The translations under genes and the position numbers were made by a program. A DNA stretch of 64,000 nucleotides from Acidobacteriota bacterium (GTDB lineage Bacteria > Acidobacteriota > Terriglobia > Terriglobales > Acidobacteriaceae), in NCBI GenBank assembly GCA_018268775.1, contig JAFDVV010000038.1, positions 1 through 64,000 of the forward strand, given 5' to 3'. This document shows, piece by piece, positions 16,925 to 24,988 of this stretch. Every line of letters begins with the position of its first letter. Position 1 is the first letter of the stretch. Below the pieces are notes generated by a model. It had not been told where the DNA came from, made no database searches, and saw only the letters and a list, made by a program, of their open reading frames with translations.

Positions 16925-18403
16925 ATGAGATCTTTGCACCCAACCAGCACTCGCCGAGAGTTTCTTCGCTCCGCAGGCACAGTCGCCGCAACGGCCGCAG
17001 CGTTGAACAGCTCTGCCGCCTTCGGCATACAGTCGTCAGTCGAAGTTCCTCCGGTAAAGACCCCCTGGGACATGTCGCAGGGGCGGCCAACGCCCGGCGA
17101 GCGCAGGTTCACGAGCGACGCGGTCGAACAGTTTCTCACCGAGCGTAAGGCACGGATCGCCGACCCCGCGCTGGCTACGTTGTTCGTCAACTGCTTTCCC
17201 AACACGCTCGATACAACCGTTGAACCTGGAACCTTCGAAGGCAAGCCGGACACTGCCGTCCTCACCGGCGATATCGCGGCGATGTGGCTGCGCGACTCGT
17301 CCGCGCAGGTGTGGCCGTATCTGCCGCTGGCAAAGAATGACCGGAAACTCCGCGATCTGCTGGAAGGAGTGATTCGCAGGCAGGCGCGGTGCATTCTGAT
17401 TGACCCCTACGCCAACGCATTCATGGCCGACCTCAACGCCGCTGCCCTGCCCTGGAGCCTCAAGGACAAGACGGAGATGAAACGCGGTGTTGGCGAGCGT
17501 AAATGGGAGGTCGACTCGCTCTGCTATCCCATTCGCCTGTCGCATGGCTACTGGAAGCAGACGGGCGATACCGGCCCCTTCGACCAACGCTGGCTTGAAG
17601 CAATGCGGCTAATCGTAGACACCTTCCAGACGCAGCAGCGGAAGCATGGCGAAGGCCCCTATCGCTTCCAGCGCGTCTCCGACACATCGACAGAGACGCT
17701 ACCCGCATCGGGCTTCGGCAATCCGGTAAAGCCCGTGGGGCTGATTGCCTCGGGCTTCAGGCCATCGGACGACGCCTGTATCTTCCCGTTCCTGGTTCCA
17801 TCGAACCTCTTCGCTGTCACCTCGCTGAAGCAGCTTGCGGAGATGGCGCACGCGGTCGCACATGACGAGGCGCTTGCCAATGCGGCAGACACGTTGGCCA
17901 AAGAGGTCGAGCTGGCGTTGTATCGATACGCTATAGCAACCACGTCTGAAGGCACTATCTGGGCGTATGAGGTCGACGGCTACGGCAGCCAGCTACTGAT
18001 GGACGACACCAACGTTCCAAGTCTGCTGGCGCTTCCCTATATCGCGAGTTCGCCCAACCCCGCGATGTATGCGCGCACACGCGCCTTCTGCTGGAGCGAG
18101 CGCAATCCGTGGTTCTTCCGTGGCACCGCTGGCGAAGGCATCGGCGGTCCGCACGTTGGCAAAGACATGATCTGGCCGATGTCACAGACCGTCTACGCGC
18201 TTACGAGCACTAACGACACTGAGATACGCCGCGCTGTACAGATGCTCAAGACCTCCGCGCAGGGCTTTGGCTTTATGCACGAGAGCTACTTCAAAGACGA
18301 CCCGCGAAGGTATACGCGCGCCTGGTTTGCGTGGGCCAATACGCTCTTCGGCGAACTTATTGGAACGCTCGCCGCTACGAAGCCGGACCTGCTGAGGTCT
18401 TAG
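16925..18403 (+). CDS. GH125 family exo-alpha-1,6-mannosidase, Tat-exported
   Basis: A 492-residue protein of the GH125 (formerly DUF1237) family. A Tat signal ([20 protein letters not shown]) leads into the conserved motifs [19 protein letters not shown] near 120, YANAFM near 160, [21 protein letters not shown] near 275, [15 protein letters not shown] near 360, and [15 protein letters not shown] near 410. The family hydrolyses non-reducing alpha-1,6-mannosides. Paired with GH92 it gives complementary linkage cleavage of a branched mannoside. It converges on the kinase gene with a 3-bp gap. Confidence 0.95.
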   Translation: MRSLHPTSTRREFLRSAGTVAATAAALNSSAAFGIQSSVEVPPVKTPWDMSQGRPTPGERRFTSDAVEQFLTERKARIADPALATLFVNCFPNTLDTTVEPGTFEGKPDTAVLTGDIAAMWLRDSSAQVWPYLPLAKNDRKLRDLLEGVIRRQARCILIDPYANAFMADLNAAALPWSLKDKTEMKRGVGERKWEVDSLCYPIRLSHGYWKQTGDTGPFDQRWLEAMRLIVDTFQTQQRKHGEGPYRFQRVSDTSTETLPASGFGNPVKPVGLIASGFRPSDDACIFPFLVPSNLFAVTSLKQLAEMAHAVAHDEALANAADTLAKEVELALYRYAIATTSEGTIWAYEVDGYGSQLLMDDTNVPSLLALPYIASSPNPAMYARTRAFCWSERNPWFFRGTAGEGIGGPHVGKDMIWPMSQTVYALTSTNDTEIRRAVQMLKTSAQGFGFMHESYFKDDPRRYTRAWFAWANTLFGELIGTLAATKPDLLRS

Positions 18404-18406
18404 CCG

Positions 18407-19318
18407 CTATGGCTGACGTGCACGCCACAAAGCTCCCTGTAGGGGATCGACCACTCCGGGCAGCACCTTCAGCGTGGGAAGATCGCGCCGCAGCACTTCC
18501 ACGATTCCATCGCGCACTTCGACGACATGCTCAAGGATGCTACCGGTAAAGGCCAGGTCGGGAATCCAGCCGGGTCGCGAATCCGCGTGCCTCAACCTGT
18601 CGATGACCAGTCGCGCAAGGTGGGCCAACTCCTCGGCCTCACGCCGCAATACACGACGGGCGACCTCGTCGCCGGCCTCGGCGCAGGAGACGACCAGAGG
18701 CGCCAGCTTGGTGACATCCGGCGACGGAATCTCGTTTGCGTAGCCCACGATCTCCATATAATCCGCAAGGCCCCAGAGCTTCAGGATCGCTGGCAGAAGT
18801 GTCGTCTCTTTCCGCTCGTCGATCGCCAAAAAAGTGTCACGGAGCGCCTGTTGCCCGATTCTCGCGCCCGATCCCTGGTCACTCAGCGCTGGCCCATATC
18901 CACCTGCGGTCGTCAACTCGCCTGCGGCCGTCCGGCCCGCAACATTGGAACCCGTTCCTGCCATGACCAGGACACCTGGGCCGCCGAAGAAGGCCGCATC
19001 GAGAGCGATTTCGACATCGCCCACGATGACCAGTGAACCTCCGACGCGTTCGGCAAAGGCCTGCCGAATCCAATCCGTGACCAGGGGCACCGTGACTCCC
19101 GCGGCCCCAACGCAGCTTTGCTTGATCTGCCGCACCGGGATGCCGCTCTGCTCTTCCAGTTCCTTCAGTGCCTTGTTCAGATTGGCCTGCGCAGAACTGG
19201 CGTCCGTGCGCATCCGCTTGATCGTGCCTCCACGGACGCGTGCCAGCTCGGTCGTCTCATCCGCCAATACGTATTCGGTCTTCGTGCCGCCAACATCCAA
19301 AGCCAGATAGAACGCCAA
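18407..19318 (-). CDS. BadF/BadG-type sugar kinase (N-acetylglucosamine kinase-like)
   Basis: A 303-residue ASKHA-fold kinase of the eukaryotic-type GlcNAc kinase/BadF group: phosphate-1 motif ALDVGGTKTEY at the N-terminus, GAAGVT near 70, phosphate-2 GDVEIALDAAF near 99, and adenosine motif MAGTGSNVAGR near 118, with GGYGPALSDQGSGARIG typical of GlcNAc/glucosamine kinases. The TTG at 19318 is chosen because GAGGGAG lies five bases upstream and conserved sequence starts at once; the longer frame crosses a likely operator. It may phosphorylate amino sugars or hexoses freed by the mannosidases next door. Confidence 0.83.
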   Translation of the reverse strand: MAFYLALDVGGTKTEYVLADETTELARVRGGTIKRMRTDASSAQANLNKALKELEEQSGIPVRQIKQSCVGAAGVTVPLVTDWIRQAFAERVGGSLVIVGDVEIALDAAFFGGPGVLVMAGTGSNVAGRTAAGELTTAGGYGPALSDQGSGARIGQQALRDTFLAIDERKETTLLPAILKLWGLADYMEIVGYANEIPSPDVTKLAPLVVSCAEAGDEVARRVLRREAEELAHLARLVIDRLRHADSRPGWIPDLAFTGSILEHVVEVRDGIVEVLRRDLPTLKVLPGVVDPLQGALWRARQP

Positions 19319-19408
19319 GCCTGCTCCCTCGTACACAATTCTGCATTGATCATCGCGTGAACGATGCGTCCACAATTCTAGATAATGCGTATGCGATTGT
19401 GGAGATAT

Positions 19409-19429
19409 TATCCGGCCAATTGGCGGATA
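19409..19429. promoter_or_regulatory. Candidate operator upstream of the sugar kinase
   Basis: TATCCG-N9-CGGATA inverted repeat (arms 19409-19414 and 19424-19429) about 90 bp upstream of the kinase TTG start, with an inner CCAATTGG palindrome. Confidence 0.4.
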
Positions 19430-19502
19430 TCGGCCACACAAGTATCGCCTGACCAGCCTGAAGCCGGGCAGGCGATGCTATGGCTACTCGACAGTTTCCG
19501 GC

Positions 19503-21047
19503 TTAAGCCCGGACCGACATCGCATGGTGAAAGATATTGTTCGGGTCGTACTTCCGCTTCACGCTTTGCAGCAAGGGGTACACATCTCCCGTGCCGTAGT
19601 AAAGCTGCGGCCAGTAGCTGTACTGGAGCATGTCGGAGTCGGGATAGTTGATGTAGCAGCCCTCGTACCGGTCTCCCCAGAAAGGCGTGCCGTCGTACTT
19701 CGATCCCGTGGCACGGTACAGGTCGGTATACAGGTCTCTCATCCACTGGCTCTGACCGGCGTCCTGCGCAGGGTCCGTCCATGTGGTGATGAATTGCAGC
19801 TTCATCACCGAGTCGCGCTGGGCGGCAGCCGTCTCTTCAAGCATCTGCTTGCGATTCACCGCGCCGCCAAACGAATCGGCAAGTACCGTCGCGCGCGAAA
19901 GGTCGACACCGGGAACCGTGCGGGTCAGGTGTTTGTAGAAGCAGACGGCCTCTTCTTTCGAAAAGCCTTGCTTCATGAAGGTGGACTTGTACTTGTGGCG
20001 GGAGGTGCTCATCGGCCCCATACCGCCTCCGCCTCCGCGACCGTTCGATTCGCTCCAGCGCATCTTGTTAAGCGTATGTTTGGCCAGACAGACCTCTGTC
20101 CCGGAATGCTCCGGCTCCGGATGGTGCTCGGCCATGGCCGGGTGAACGGACAACTGTGCCACGGGCTTGCACTCATCGAACATCTGGAGGAACTCGTCCA
20201 CGACGCGAGTGTCGTTCACCGTTCCATCGGGGTTGGTGAATGACACGGACATGCCGAGATGACCGGAGCTTTGGTGCGCGAGATTGAAGATGGAAAACAA
20301 TCCCCACGTCTCGGGGTCTCTTCCGCGCGTCTCCCAGTAGTTGCCAAAGAGGTACAGGATGCGGGCGAACCGCGCCTCCGTCATTCCCTCCCAGTCGAAG
20401 CTCACGCTTCCGCGCAGCACCTCGGAGGGCGCCTTGGGCAGCTCGTCGAAGTAGAAGTTCGTAATGATACCGAAGTTCCCGCCACCGCCACCGCGACAGG
20501 CCCGCAGCAGGTCGGCGTCGTTATGCTTGTCCGCCCGCCGGATCGTAGCTTTCCCAGCTCTATCGACCGTGACGATATCGACTGCCGTCACCCAGTCGGG
20601 AGTGATGCCATGCAGACGCGAGAGCAGACCATAGCCTCCACCGGATATATGCCCGCCTGCGCCTACAGGGCCACACGTCCCGCCGGGAATCGTGACCAGC
20701 GCACGTTTATAGAGGTCGGCATAGGCTTGCCCGAGGGTCGTGCCTGCGCCCAACCGATACTTCGGCCCCTTGGCTGGCGGAGCGGTCCCGTTCAACAAAC
20801 TGATGTCGATAATGGCGCCTCCGGGATTGTTGTCTACGAAGTCTTCGTAGCAGTGTCCGCCAGAGCGGACCGTCGGGCGCAGGCCCGAATGGACGAAGCG
20901 CTCCAACGCTTCGGCGACATCCTCGCTACTTTCGCAGAGTGCAATCCTGCTTGCTCGATCATGGCTGTTCTCTGGAAAGCGGGCGTTCTGTCCGCGGCTA
21001 AGACGCTCGAACCGGAGATCGCCAGGCAAAACAATTTCAATGGCCAT
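19503..21047 (-). CDS. FAD-linked oxidase, berberine bridge enzyme-like
   Basis: A 514-residue flavoprotein of the PCMH/BBE family. His65 in RSGGHCYEDF and Cys125 in GGTCGPVGAGGHISGGGYG are the two residues that bind FAD covalently in bicovalent members. A substrate domain follows, and the C-terminal BBE segment has GCYINYPDSDM and YYGTGDVYPLLQSVKRKYDPNNIF. Members oxidise sugars, oligosaccharides, alcohols or alkaloids with oxygen. No signal peptide is evident. The ATG at 21047 follows AGAGGA. It lies beside the carbohydrate locus, so a sugar substrate is a reasonable guess, not shown. Confidence 0.9.
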   Translation of the reverse strand: MAIEIVLPGDLRFERLSRGQNARFPENSHDRASRIALCESSEDVAEALERFVHSGLRPTVRSGGHCYEDFVDNNPGGAIIDISLLNGTAPPAKGPKYRLGAGTTLGQAYADLYKRALVTIPGGTCGPVGAGGHISGGGYGLLSRLHGITPDWVTAVDIVTVDRAGKATIRRADKHNDADLLRACRGGGGGNFGIITNFYFDELPKAPSEVLRGSVSFDWEGMTEARFARILYLFGNYWETRGRDPETWGLFSIFNLAHQSSGHLGMSVSFTNPDGTVNDTRVVDEFLQMFDECKPVAQLSVHPAMAEHHPEPEHSGTEVCLAKHTLNKMRWSESNGRGGGGGMGPMSTSRHKYKSTFMKQGFSKEEAVCFYKHLTRTVPGVDLSRATVLADSFGGAVNRKQMLEETAAAQRDSVMKLQFITTWTDPAQDAGQSQWMRDLYTDLYRATGSKYDGTPFWGDRYEGCYINYPDSDMLQYSYWPQLYYGTGDVYPLLQSVKRKYDPNNIFHHAMSVRA

Positions 21048-21134
21048 GCTGAAATTCCTCTGTTCGCACAATACCAGCAGACATTTTCAATACGAATAAG
21101 GCAATCGACCTATTTTAGACAGATTCGGACAATA

Positions 21135-21180
21135 ACCGCGCGAAAGCTGTCTGCGCTCGGTCGATTTCTCTTCGCGCGGT
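21135..21180. repeat. 10-bp perfect inverted repeat in divergent promoter region
   Basis: ACCGCGCGAA (21135-21144) and TTCGCGCGGT (21171-21180) with a 26-base spacer lie between the BBE oxidase and the barrel/cytochrome operon. It may be a regulatory hairpin or paired operator halves. Confidence 0.5.
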
Positions 21181-21321
21181 CAACTAAAGCCATTCCCACG
21201 AGTACGTAAGCGCCATGTGAAGAATGACAACGCTGTGACATCTCTTTGACGGCCCCCACAAACAGCCTTCCTATACTTCGACTCATTCAGAGCTGCATTG
21301 GCAGCGACGAAATGAGGAAAC

Positions 21322-22392
21322 GTGGTGCCTGTAGCTTCAATCAAACAACGGTATGTCGCTGTGACGATCGCGTTGTGTCTTGCAGCCGCTCATCATGGCA
21401 GGGCCCAGCAGGCCGCGGAGCCCGACAATCATGCCGGCCGCGTTCCCGTTATCTCCGGAGGATTCGGCTATGTCCACAATGTAAGTGGCGGAGCTACCTC
21501 ATTAATTCCCCAGATCAACCCGGTGCTCCTGGTTCCTTTTGGACAACATGTCCTTCTCGAATCGAGGACAGACTTTACAGGGTTCTTTGAGCGGCAGAAC
21601 CAAACGAGCGGTCCTTTCAAAGGAAAAGTGTTCAAGACGGTCGAGTTCGCTCAGCTCGACTGGTTCGCCAACAGCCACATCATGGCGGCCGCCGGACGCT
21701 ATCTTCTTCCATTCGGCATCTATAACGAGCGCTTTCAGCCCATCTGGATCAAAAACCTTCAGGATGCTCCCATCACGGCCACGATCGGCACTCGCACAAG
21801 CGGCTCTGGCGACGGGCTTATGCTAAGAGGCGTTGCGACTCAGAGACCGCAATACTCCCTTCAATACACGGCCTATTTTTCCGCGCACAGCAAGATCAAC
21901 CAATTGCAGGCAGCGCGCGTAGCCGGTGCCGATGCGAGCATCTATCTTCCCCAGGCACGGCTTGAACTCGGAACTTCTTACCAACGCTTTCTAGAAGGCC
22001 ATCGAATCAACAGTGTCGCGACGTACGCCTCGTGGCAGCCATCTTCCCAGCCGTTCGATCTCAAAGCGGAGTACGACCACAGCCATAACGGCCATGGATA
22101 CTGGCTGGAGACAGCGTACTCCTTCCGCCAGCTTTCAGCGCCCCATTTTTTTCAGCGCATTCAGACCGTCGCGCGTATTCAACAGTTCTTTGCCTCGAAT
22201 GGAGGAGGAAACGGGTTGCCTTCCATCGACACACAACGGTTCGACTTCGGACTGAACTACTACATACGCGACGATCTCAGATTCATCTCAAGCTATGGGC
22301 GGAGCTTCAGCTCGCACACAGATTCAAACATCTGGAACATCGGCTTTACCTACAGGTTCCTCTTCCCGTTGTGGCCGGAGAAAAGACAATGA
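21322..22392 (+). CDS. Outer-membrane beta-barrel (porin-like), first gene of CuA/cytochrome operon
   Basis: A 356-residue protein with an N-terminal signal peptide (VAVTIALCLAAAHHGRAQ) and then alternating hydrophobic/aromatic strands ending in IGFTYRFLFPLWPEKRQ, as in 14-16-stranded barrels. The motif AAGRYLLPFGIYNERF recalls phosphate-selective-porin or DcaP-like barrels. The GTG at 21322 has TGAGGAAAC immediately upstream. Its stop overlaps the next ATG by 4 bp (ATGA). Being coupled to cytochromes and a CuA protein suggests it is either the outer-membrane part of an electron conduit or a route for a metal or small electron shuttle. Confidence 0.75.
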   Translation: MVPVASIKQRYVAVTIALCLAAAHHGRAQQAAEPDNHAGRVPVISGGFGYVHNVSGGATSLIPQINPVLLVPFGQHVLLESRTDFTGFFERQNQTSGPFKGKVFKTVEFAQLDWFANSHIMAAAGRYLLPFGIYNERFQPIWIKNLQDAPITATIGTRTSGSGDGLMLRGVATQRPQYSLQYTAYFSAHSKINQLQAARVAGADASIYLPQARLELGTSYQRFLEGHRINSVATYASWQPSSQPFDLKAEYDHSHNGHGYWLETAYSFRQLSAPHFFQRIQTVARIQQFFASNGGGNGLPSIDTQRFDFGLNYYIRDDLRFISSYGRSFSSHTDSNIWNIGFTYRFLFPLWPEKRQ

Positions 22393-22682
22393 TCAACAAA
22401 GCGATATGCCTCTCTGCGCTTGCTCTATTGCTGCCGCTTCCAATCTATGCGGGCAAAGCCGGTAAAGCTCAGGACACCAACAAAGCTGCGAGCACCTCCG
22501 CGCAAAACAACGTCCAACCCGATGCGGCGGAGCGGGTGTTCGAAACAAACTGCGCGCGATGCCACATGCCCCCATCCGCGCTCTCCCAACGCACTACGGG
22601 CACGGTGGTGATGCACATGAGAATGCGTGCCAGGCTCTCACAGCGGGACGAGCAGATGCTTCTCAAGTATCTGGCGCCGTAA
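22389..22682 (+). CDS. Small periplasmic monohaem cytochrome c
   Basis: A 97-residue protein with a signal peptide (AICLSALALLLPLPIYAGKA) and one haem c site, Cys55-Cys58-His59 (NCARCH). The mature part is only about 75 residues, small even for class I cytochromes c. Several Met residues (MHMRMRARLS) could supply the sixth ligand. The ATG at 22389 overlaps the barrel gene's stop by 4 bp. It is probably an electron carrier between the outer-membrane protein, the CuA protein and the lipoprotein cytochrome encoded next. Confidence 0.82.
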   Translation: MINKAICLSALALLLPLPIYAGKAGKAQDTNKAASTSAQNNVQPDAAERVFETNCARCHMPPSALSQRTTGTVVMHMRMRARLSQRDEQMLLKYLAP

Positions 22683-22735
22683 CACACTCGAATGCAACCG
22701 AGTTACATCCATTGATTCATGGAGCAAACACCGCA

Positions 22736-23089
22736 ATGCCAAATGCTCGACAATTCTATGCTCTCGTCATCGCGCTGCTCTTGACGGCGACCTGCCATTG
22801 CGTTGCCCAGGAAAACAGCAACCCCATTGAAGTTCATGTGCACAGGTTTTCATTTCAACCCAACGAAATCACCGTAGCGAGAGGACAGCCCGTCACCATA
22901 AGACTTGTGTCCGGCGACGTAACTCACGGCCTCGTGGTCAAAAGCCTAGGGATCAATCTAACCGTATCGAAAGATCACCCCGTCGATGTCCGGTTTACGC
23001 CAGAGAAAGCCGGCGACTTCCGCGGCCAATGCGGCCGGTTTTGCGGAAAGGGCCATGGCTCAATGATCTTCATCATCCATGTGAAATAG
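22736..23089 (+). CDS. Free-standing CuA-domain cupredoxin (COX II-like, no catalytic subunit)
   Basis: A 117-residue protein with a signal peptide (about 1-25) and a cupredoxin fold carrying a complete CuA ligand set: His64 (DVTHGLVV), Cys99, Cys103, His107 and Met110 in GQCGRFCGKGHGSM. In cytochrome oxidase subunit II the residue at position 101 is usually Glu and donates only its backbone carbonyl; here it is Arg. There is no membrane hairpin as in COX II, and no subunit I, nitrous-oxide reductase or NO reductase nearby. The ATG at 22736 follows GGAG. Probably a soluble binuclear-copper electron-transfer protein. Confidence 0.88.
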   Translation: MPNARQFYALVIALLLTATCHCVAQENSNPIEVHVHRFSFQPNEITVARGQPVTIRLVSGDVTHGLVVKSLGINLTVSKDHPVDVRFTPEKAGDFRGQCGRFCGKGHGSMIFIIHVK

Positions 23090-23096
23090 GCAGGCT

Positions 23097-23630
23097 ATGA
23101 CGATGTTGCGCCTACCGATTGCCTTCGACCTTCTATTGCTTGCTTGCCTCTCCGGCTGTCGGGCCACGCCGCCGCCGAGCTTTGAAGCGCTAACCGTGCG
23201 CTGGGTCAAAAAGCATATCACCGTAAAAGGCACCCATCAGACGAACCCAATTCAGACGACCCCGCAAAGTATCTCCGACGGCAAGCACGCGTTTGGCTTT
23301 TACTGTGTGGTCTGCCACGGAAGGGACGGACAAAACACTGGGGTCCCTTTCGCAAATGGAGTCTCTCCCCCGATACCGTCTCTTGCCTCCGCCGAGGTAC
23401 AAAGCTACAGCGATGGCCAGTTGAAATGGATTATCGAAAACGGCATCGCGCCATCGGGCATGCCGGCATCGCGAGGGATACTGTCCGACGACGATATGTG
23501 GAGCATCGTAATCTACCTCCGCCACCTTCCGCCGGAAGGCAGCCTGGGAGACCCGAAGGCGTATTCAGGCGAGGAATTCGAAGATGAAAACCGGGCGTCG
23601 AACAAACCCACAGGCTCCTCTTCCAATTGA
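23097..23630 (+). CDS. Lipoprotein cytochrome c
   Basis: A 177-residue exported protein. The N-terminus has a lipobox-like LSGC with Cys21, and the haem c site is Cys70-Cys73-His74 (CVVCH). Met in GIAPSGMPASRG is the likely sixth ligand, and SDDDMWSIVIYLRHLP is a typical class I cytochrome C-terminus. The fold resembles the single-haem subunits of alcohol dehydrogenase or cbb3 oxidase. It starts 7 bp after the CuA gene, so the two are co-translated partners. The low-complexity tail (GEEFEDENRASNKPTGSSSN) is probably flexible. Confidence 0.87.
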   Translation: MTMLRLPIAFDLLLLACLSGCRATPPPSFEALTVRWVKKHITVKGTHQTNPIQTTPQSISDGKHAFGFYCVVCHGRDGQNTGVPFANGVSPPIPSLASAEVQSYSDGQLKWIIENGIAPSGMPASRGILSDDDMWSIVIYLRHLPPEGSLGDPKAYSGEEFEDENRASNKPTGSSSN

Positions 23631-23641
23631 GGTCCACGCAA

Positions 23642-24988
23642 ATGACTATTCCTCAGATCGTTTATGGCAGTCGCGAGCTTCATGTCCCATCTGAATTCCT
23701 GGCATTTCTGCTGGCGCTCCAGATGTGTGCCGCCAACGACGCACCCCTGGCATCGCTCAGCGACAGGCACTGGCAGGATTTGCTTTCCTTCTGCAATCGC
23801 GCCCAGCTTACGCTGCTGCTCTCACGGATGGATCGATCACTTCTACCGTTATGGGTGGCGGAACAGATCGAGCGGAACCTTGCCGACAACACAAAGCGGT
23901 CTGAACGGATCAAAGCCACCTATAACGAGGTTGCTTCCGCGTTGACCGCAGCCGGAGTTCCACACGTGGTCGTCAAAGGTTTCACACAGGTTCCCCACTA
24001 CGCTCCGGCCATCTGGTCTCGCAGCCAGTCTGACATCGATTTGTATTGTCCACCCGAATATCTTCAGCGTGCACAAGCGGCTCTGGAGTCCATCGGCTAC
24101 TCGGCAGACACCTCCAACGACTATCGCCACGCTGACCATCTGCCCATGATGGTGCGGAAAGGCGCATGGAAGTGGCGTGGAAACCACTTCGATCCCGAGA
24201 TGCCCTTGTCGATCGAGTTGCACTTCTCCTTATGGAACGCCCGCCTGCTCCTGAACCCCCTTCCTGAGATCGGACACTTCTGGGACCGCCGTCAGGTAAG
24301 ACAACTTGATGAGTTCAGCTTCCATGCACTCGGTCCCGTAGACCATCTCGCCTACTTCTCGCTGCACATACTGCGCAATCTGATCTTTGGGAGCTGGGTC
24401 GTCCACCACGTATTTGAACTCGCGTATTTTCTCCACCAACACGCAGATAACGACGAGTTCTGGAGGAAGCGAGCGCAAACCCATTCTGCTTCGTTGCGGT
24501 CATACCAGGCGGTCGCCTTCGCTTATGCAAAGAGCTGGTTCAACTGCAATCTTTCCAGCGAAGTAGAACTGGAGATATCACAGCTCGCTCCCGCGATCGG
24601 ACACTGGCTCAACTTCTATGTGTTCTCCTCTCTCGGTGGGATGTTCCACGAGACGAAGGACTGGGCGCTTTTGAACGCCGTTCTGGTACCTTCCACGGCG
24701 CAGGGTTATACGTGGCTTCGCCGCATGCTCTTCCCGCAACGGATGCCGCGGAGAAACTCCCATGCAATCTACTTCAAGGACAGAAAGCCACGTGCCACTT
24801 CAACCGTGCTGGGCGAGGAACTGGCACCCGCTCGCAGGCTCCGCTATTTGATCTATGTGTCTGGGCGAATATTCACGCATCTGCTTGTCATCACAAGGAC
24901 CCTGAGCAAAGGCCTCCTGTGGTGGCTCACAATACCTGAACTGAATCATGAGGCTACTCAGAAGCCGATGGACACTGTGCCTCGTTAG
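23642..24988 (+). CDS. NTP_transf_5 family nucleotidyltransferase
   Basis: A 448-residue protein of the uncharacterised nucleotidyltransferase group found in lasso-peptide and HPr-rel-A/exosortase gene sets. The nucleotidyltransferase core shows VVVKGFTQ (Lys112-Gly113) and SQSDIDLY with Asp131 and Asp133 as metal ligands; a helical C-terminal half follows. The ATG at 23642 has GAGG upstream; a TTG five codons earlier is less likely. It lies 11 bp after the cytochrome gene, so it belongs to the same operon, and its last 35 bp overlap the convergent MFS gene. The substrate, peptide or glycan, is unknown. Confidence 0.8.
   Translation: MTIPQIVYGSRELHVPSEFLAFLLALQMCAANDAPLASLSDRHWQDLLSFCNRAQLTLLLSRMDRSLLPLWVAEQIERNLADNTKRSERIKATYNEVASALTAAGVPHVVVKGFTQVPHYAPAIWSRSQSDIDLYCPPEYLQRAQAALESIGYSADTSNDYRHADHLPMMVRKGAWKWRGNHFDPEMPLSIELHFSLWNARLLLNPLPEIGHFWDRRQVRQLDEFSFHALGPVDHLAYFSLHILRNLIFGSWVVHHVFELAYFLHQHADNDEFWRKRAQTHSASLRSYQAVAFAYAKSWFNCNLSSEVELEISQLAPAIGHWLNFYVFSSLGGMFHETKDWALLNAVLVPSTAQGYTWLRRMLFPQRMPRRNSHAIYFKDRKPRATSTVLGEELAPARRLRYLIYVSGRIFTHLLVITRTLSKGLLWWLTIPELNHEATQKPMDTVPR

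Noticed and set aside
21246-21276. TTGACG ... TATACT as a sigma-70 promoter for the barrel/cytochrome operon
   Set aside because: The spacer is about 20 bases, too long for a standard promoter, so I do not call it.
22736-23089. Cytochrome c oxidase subunit II
   Set aside because: The CuA site is complete, but the two membrane helices of subunit II and any subunit I gene are missing.
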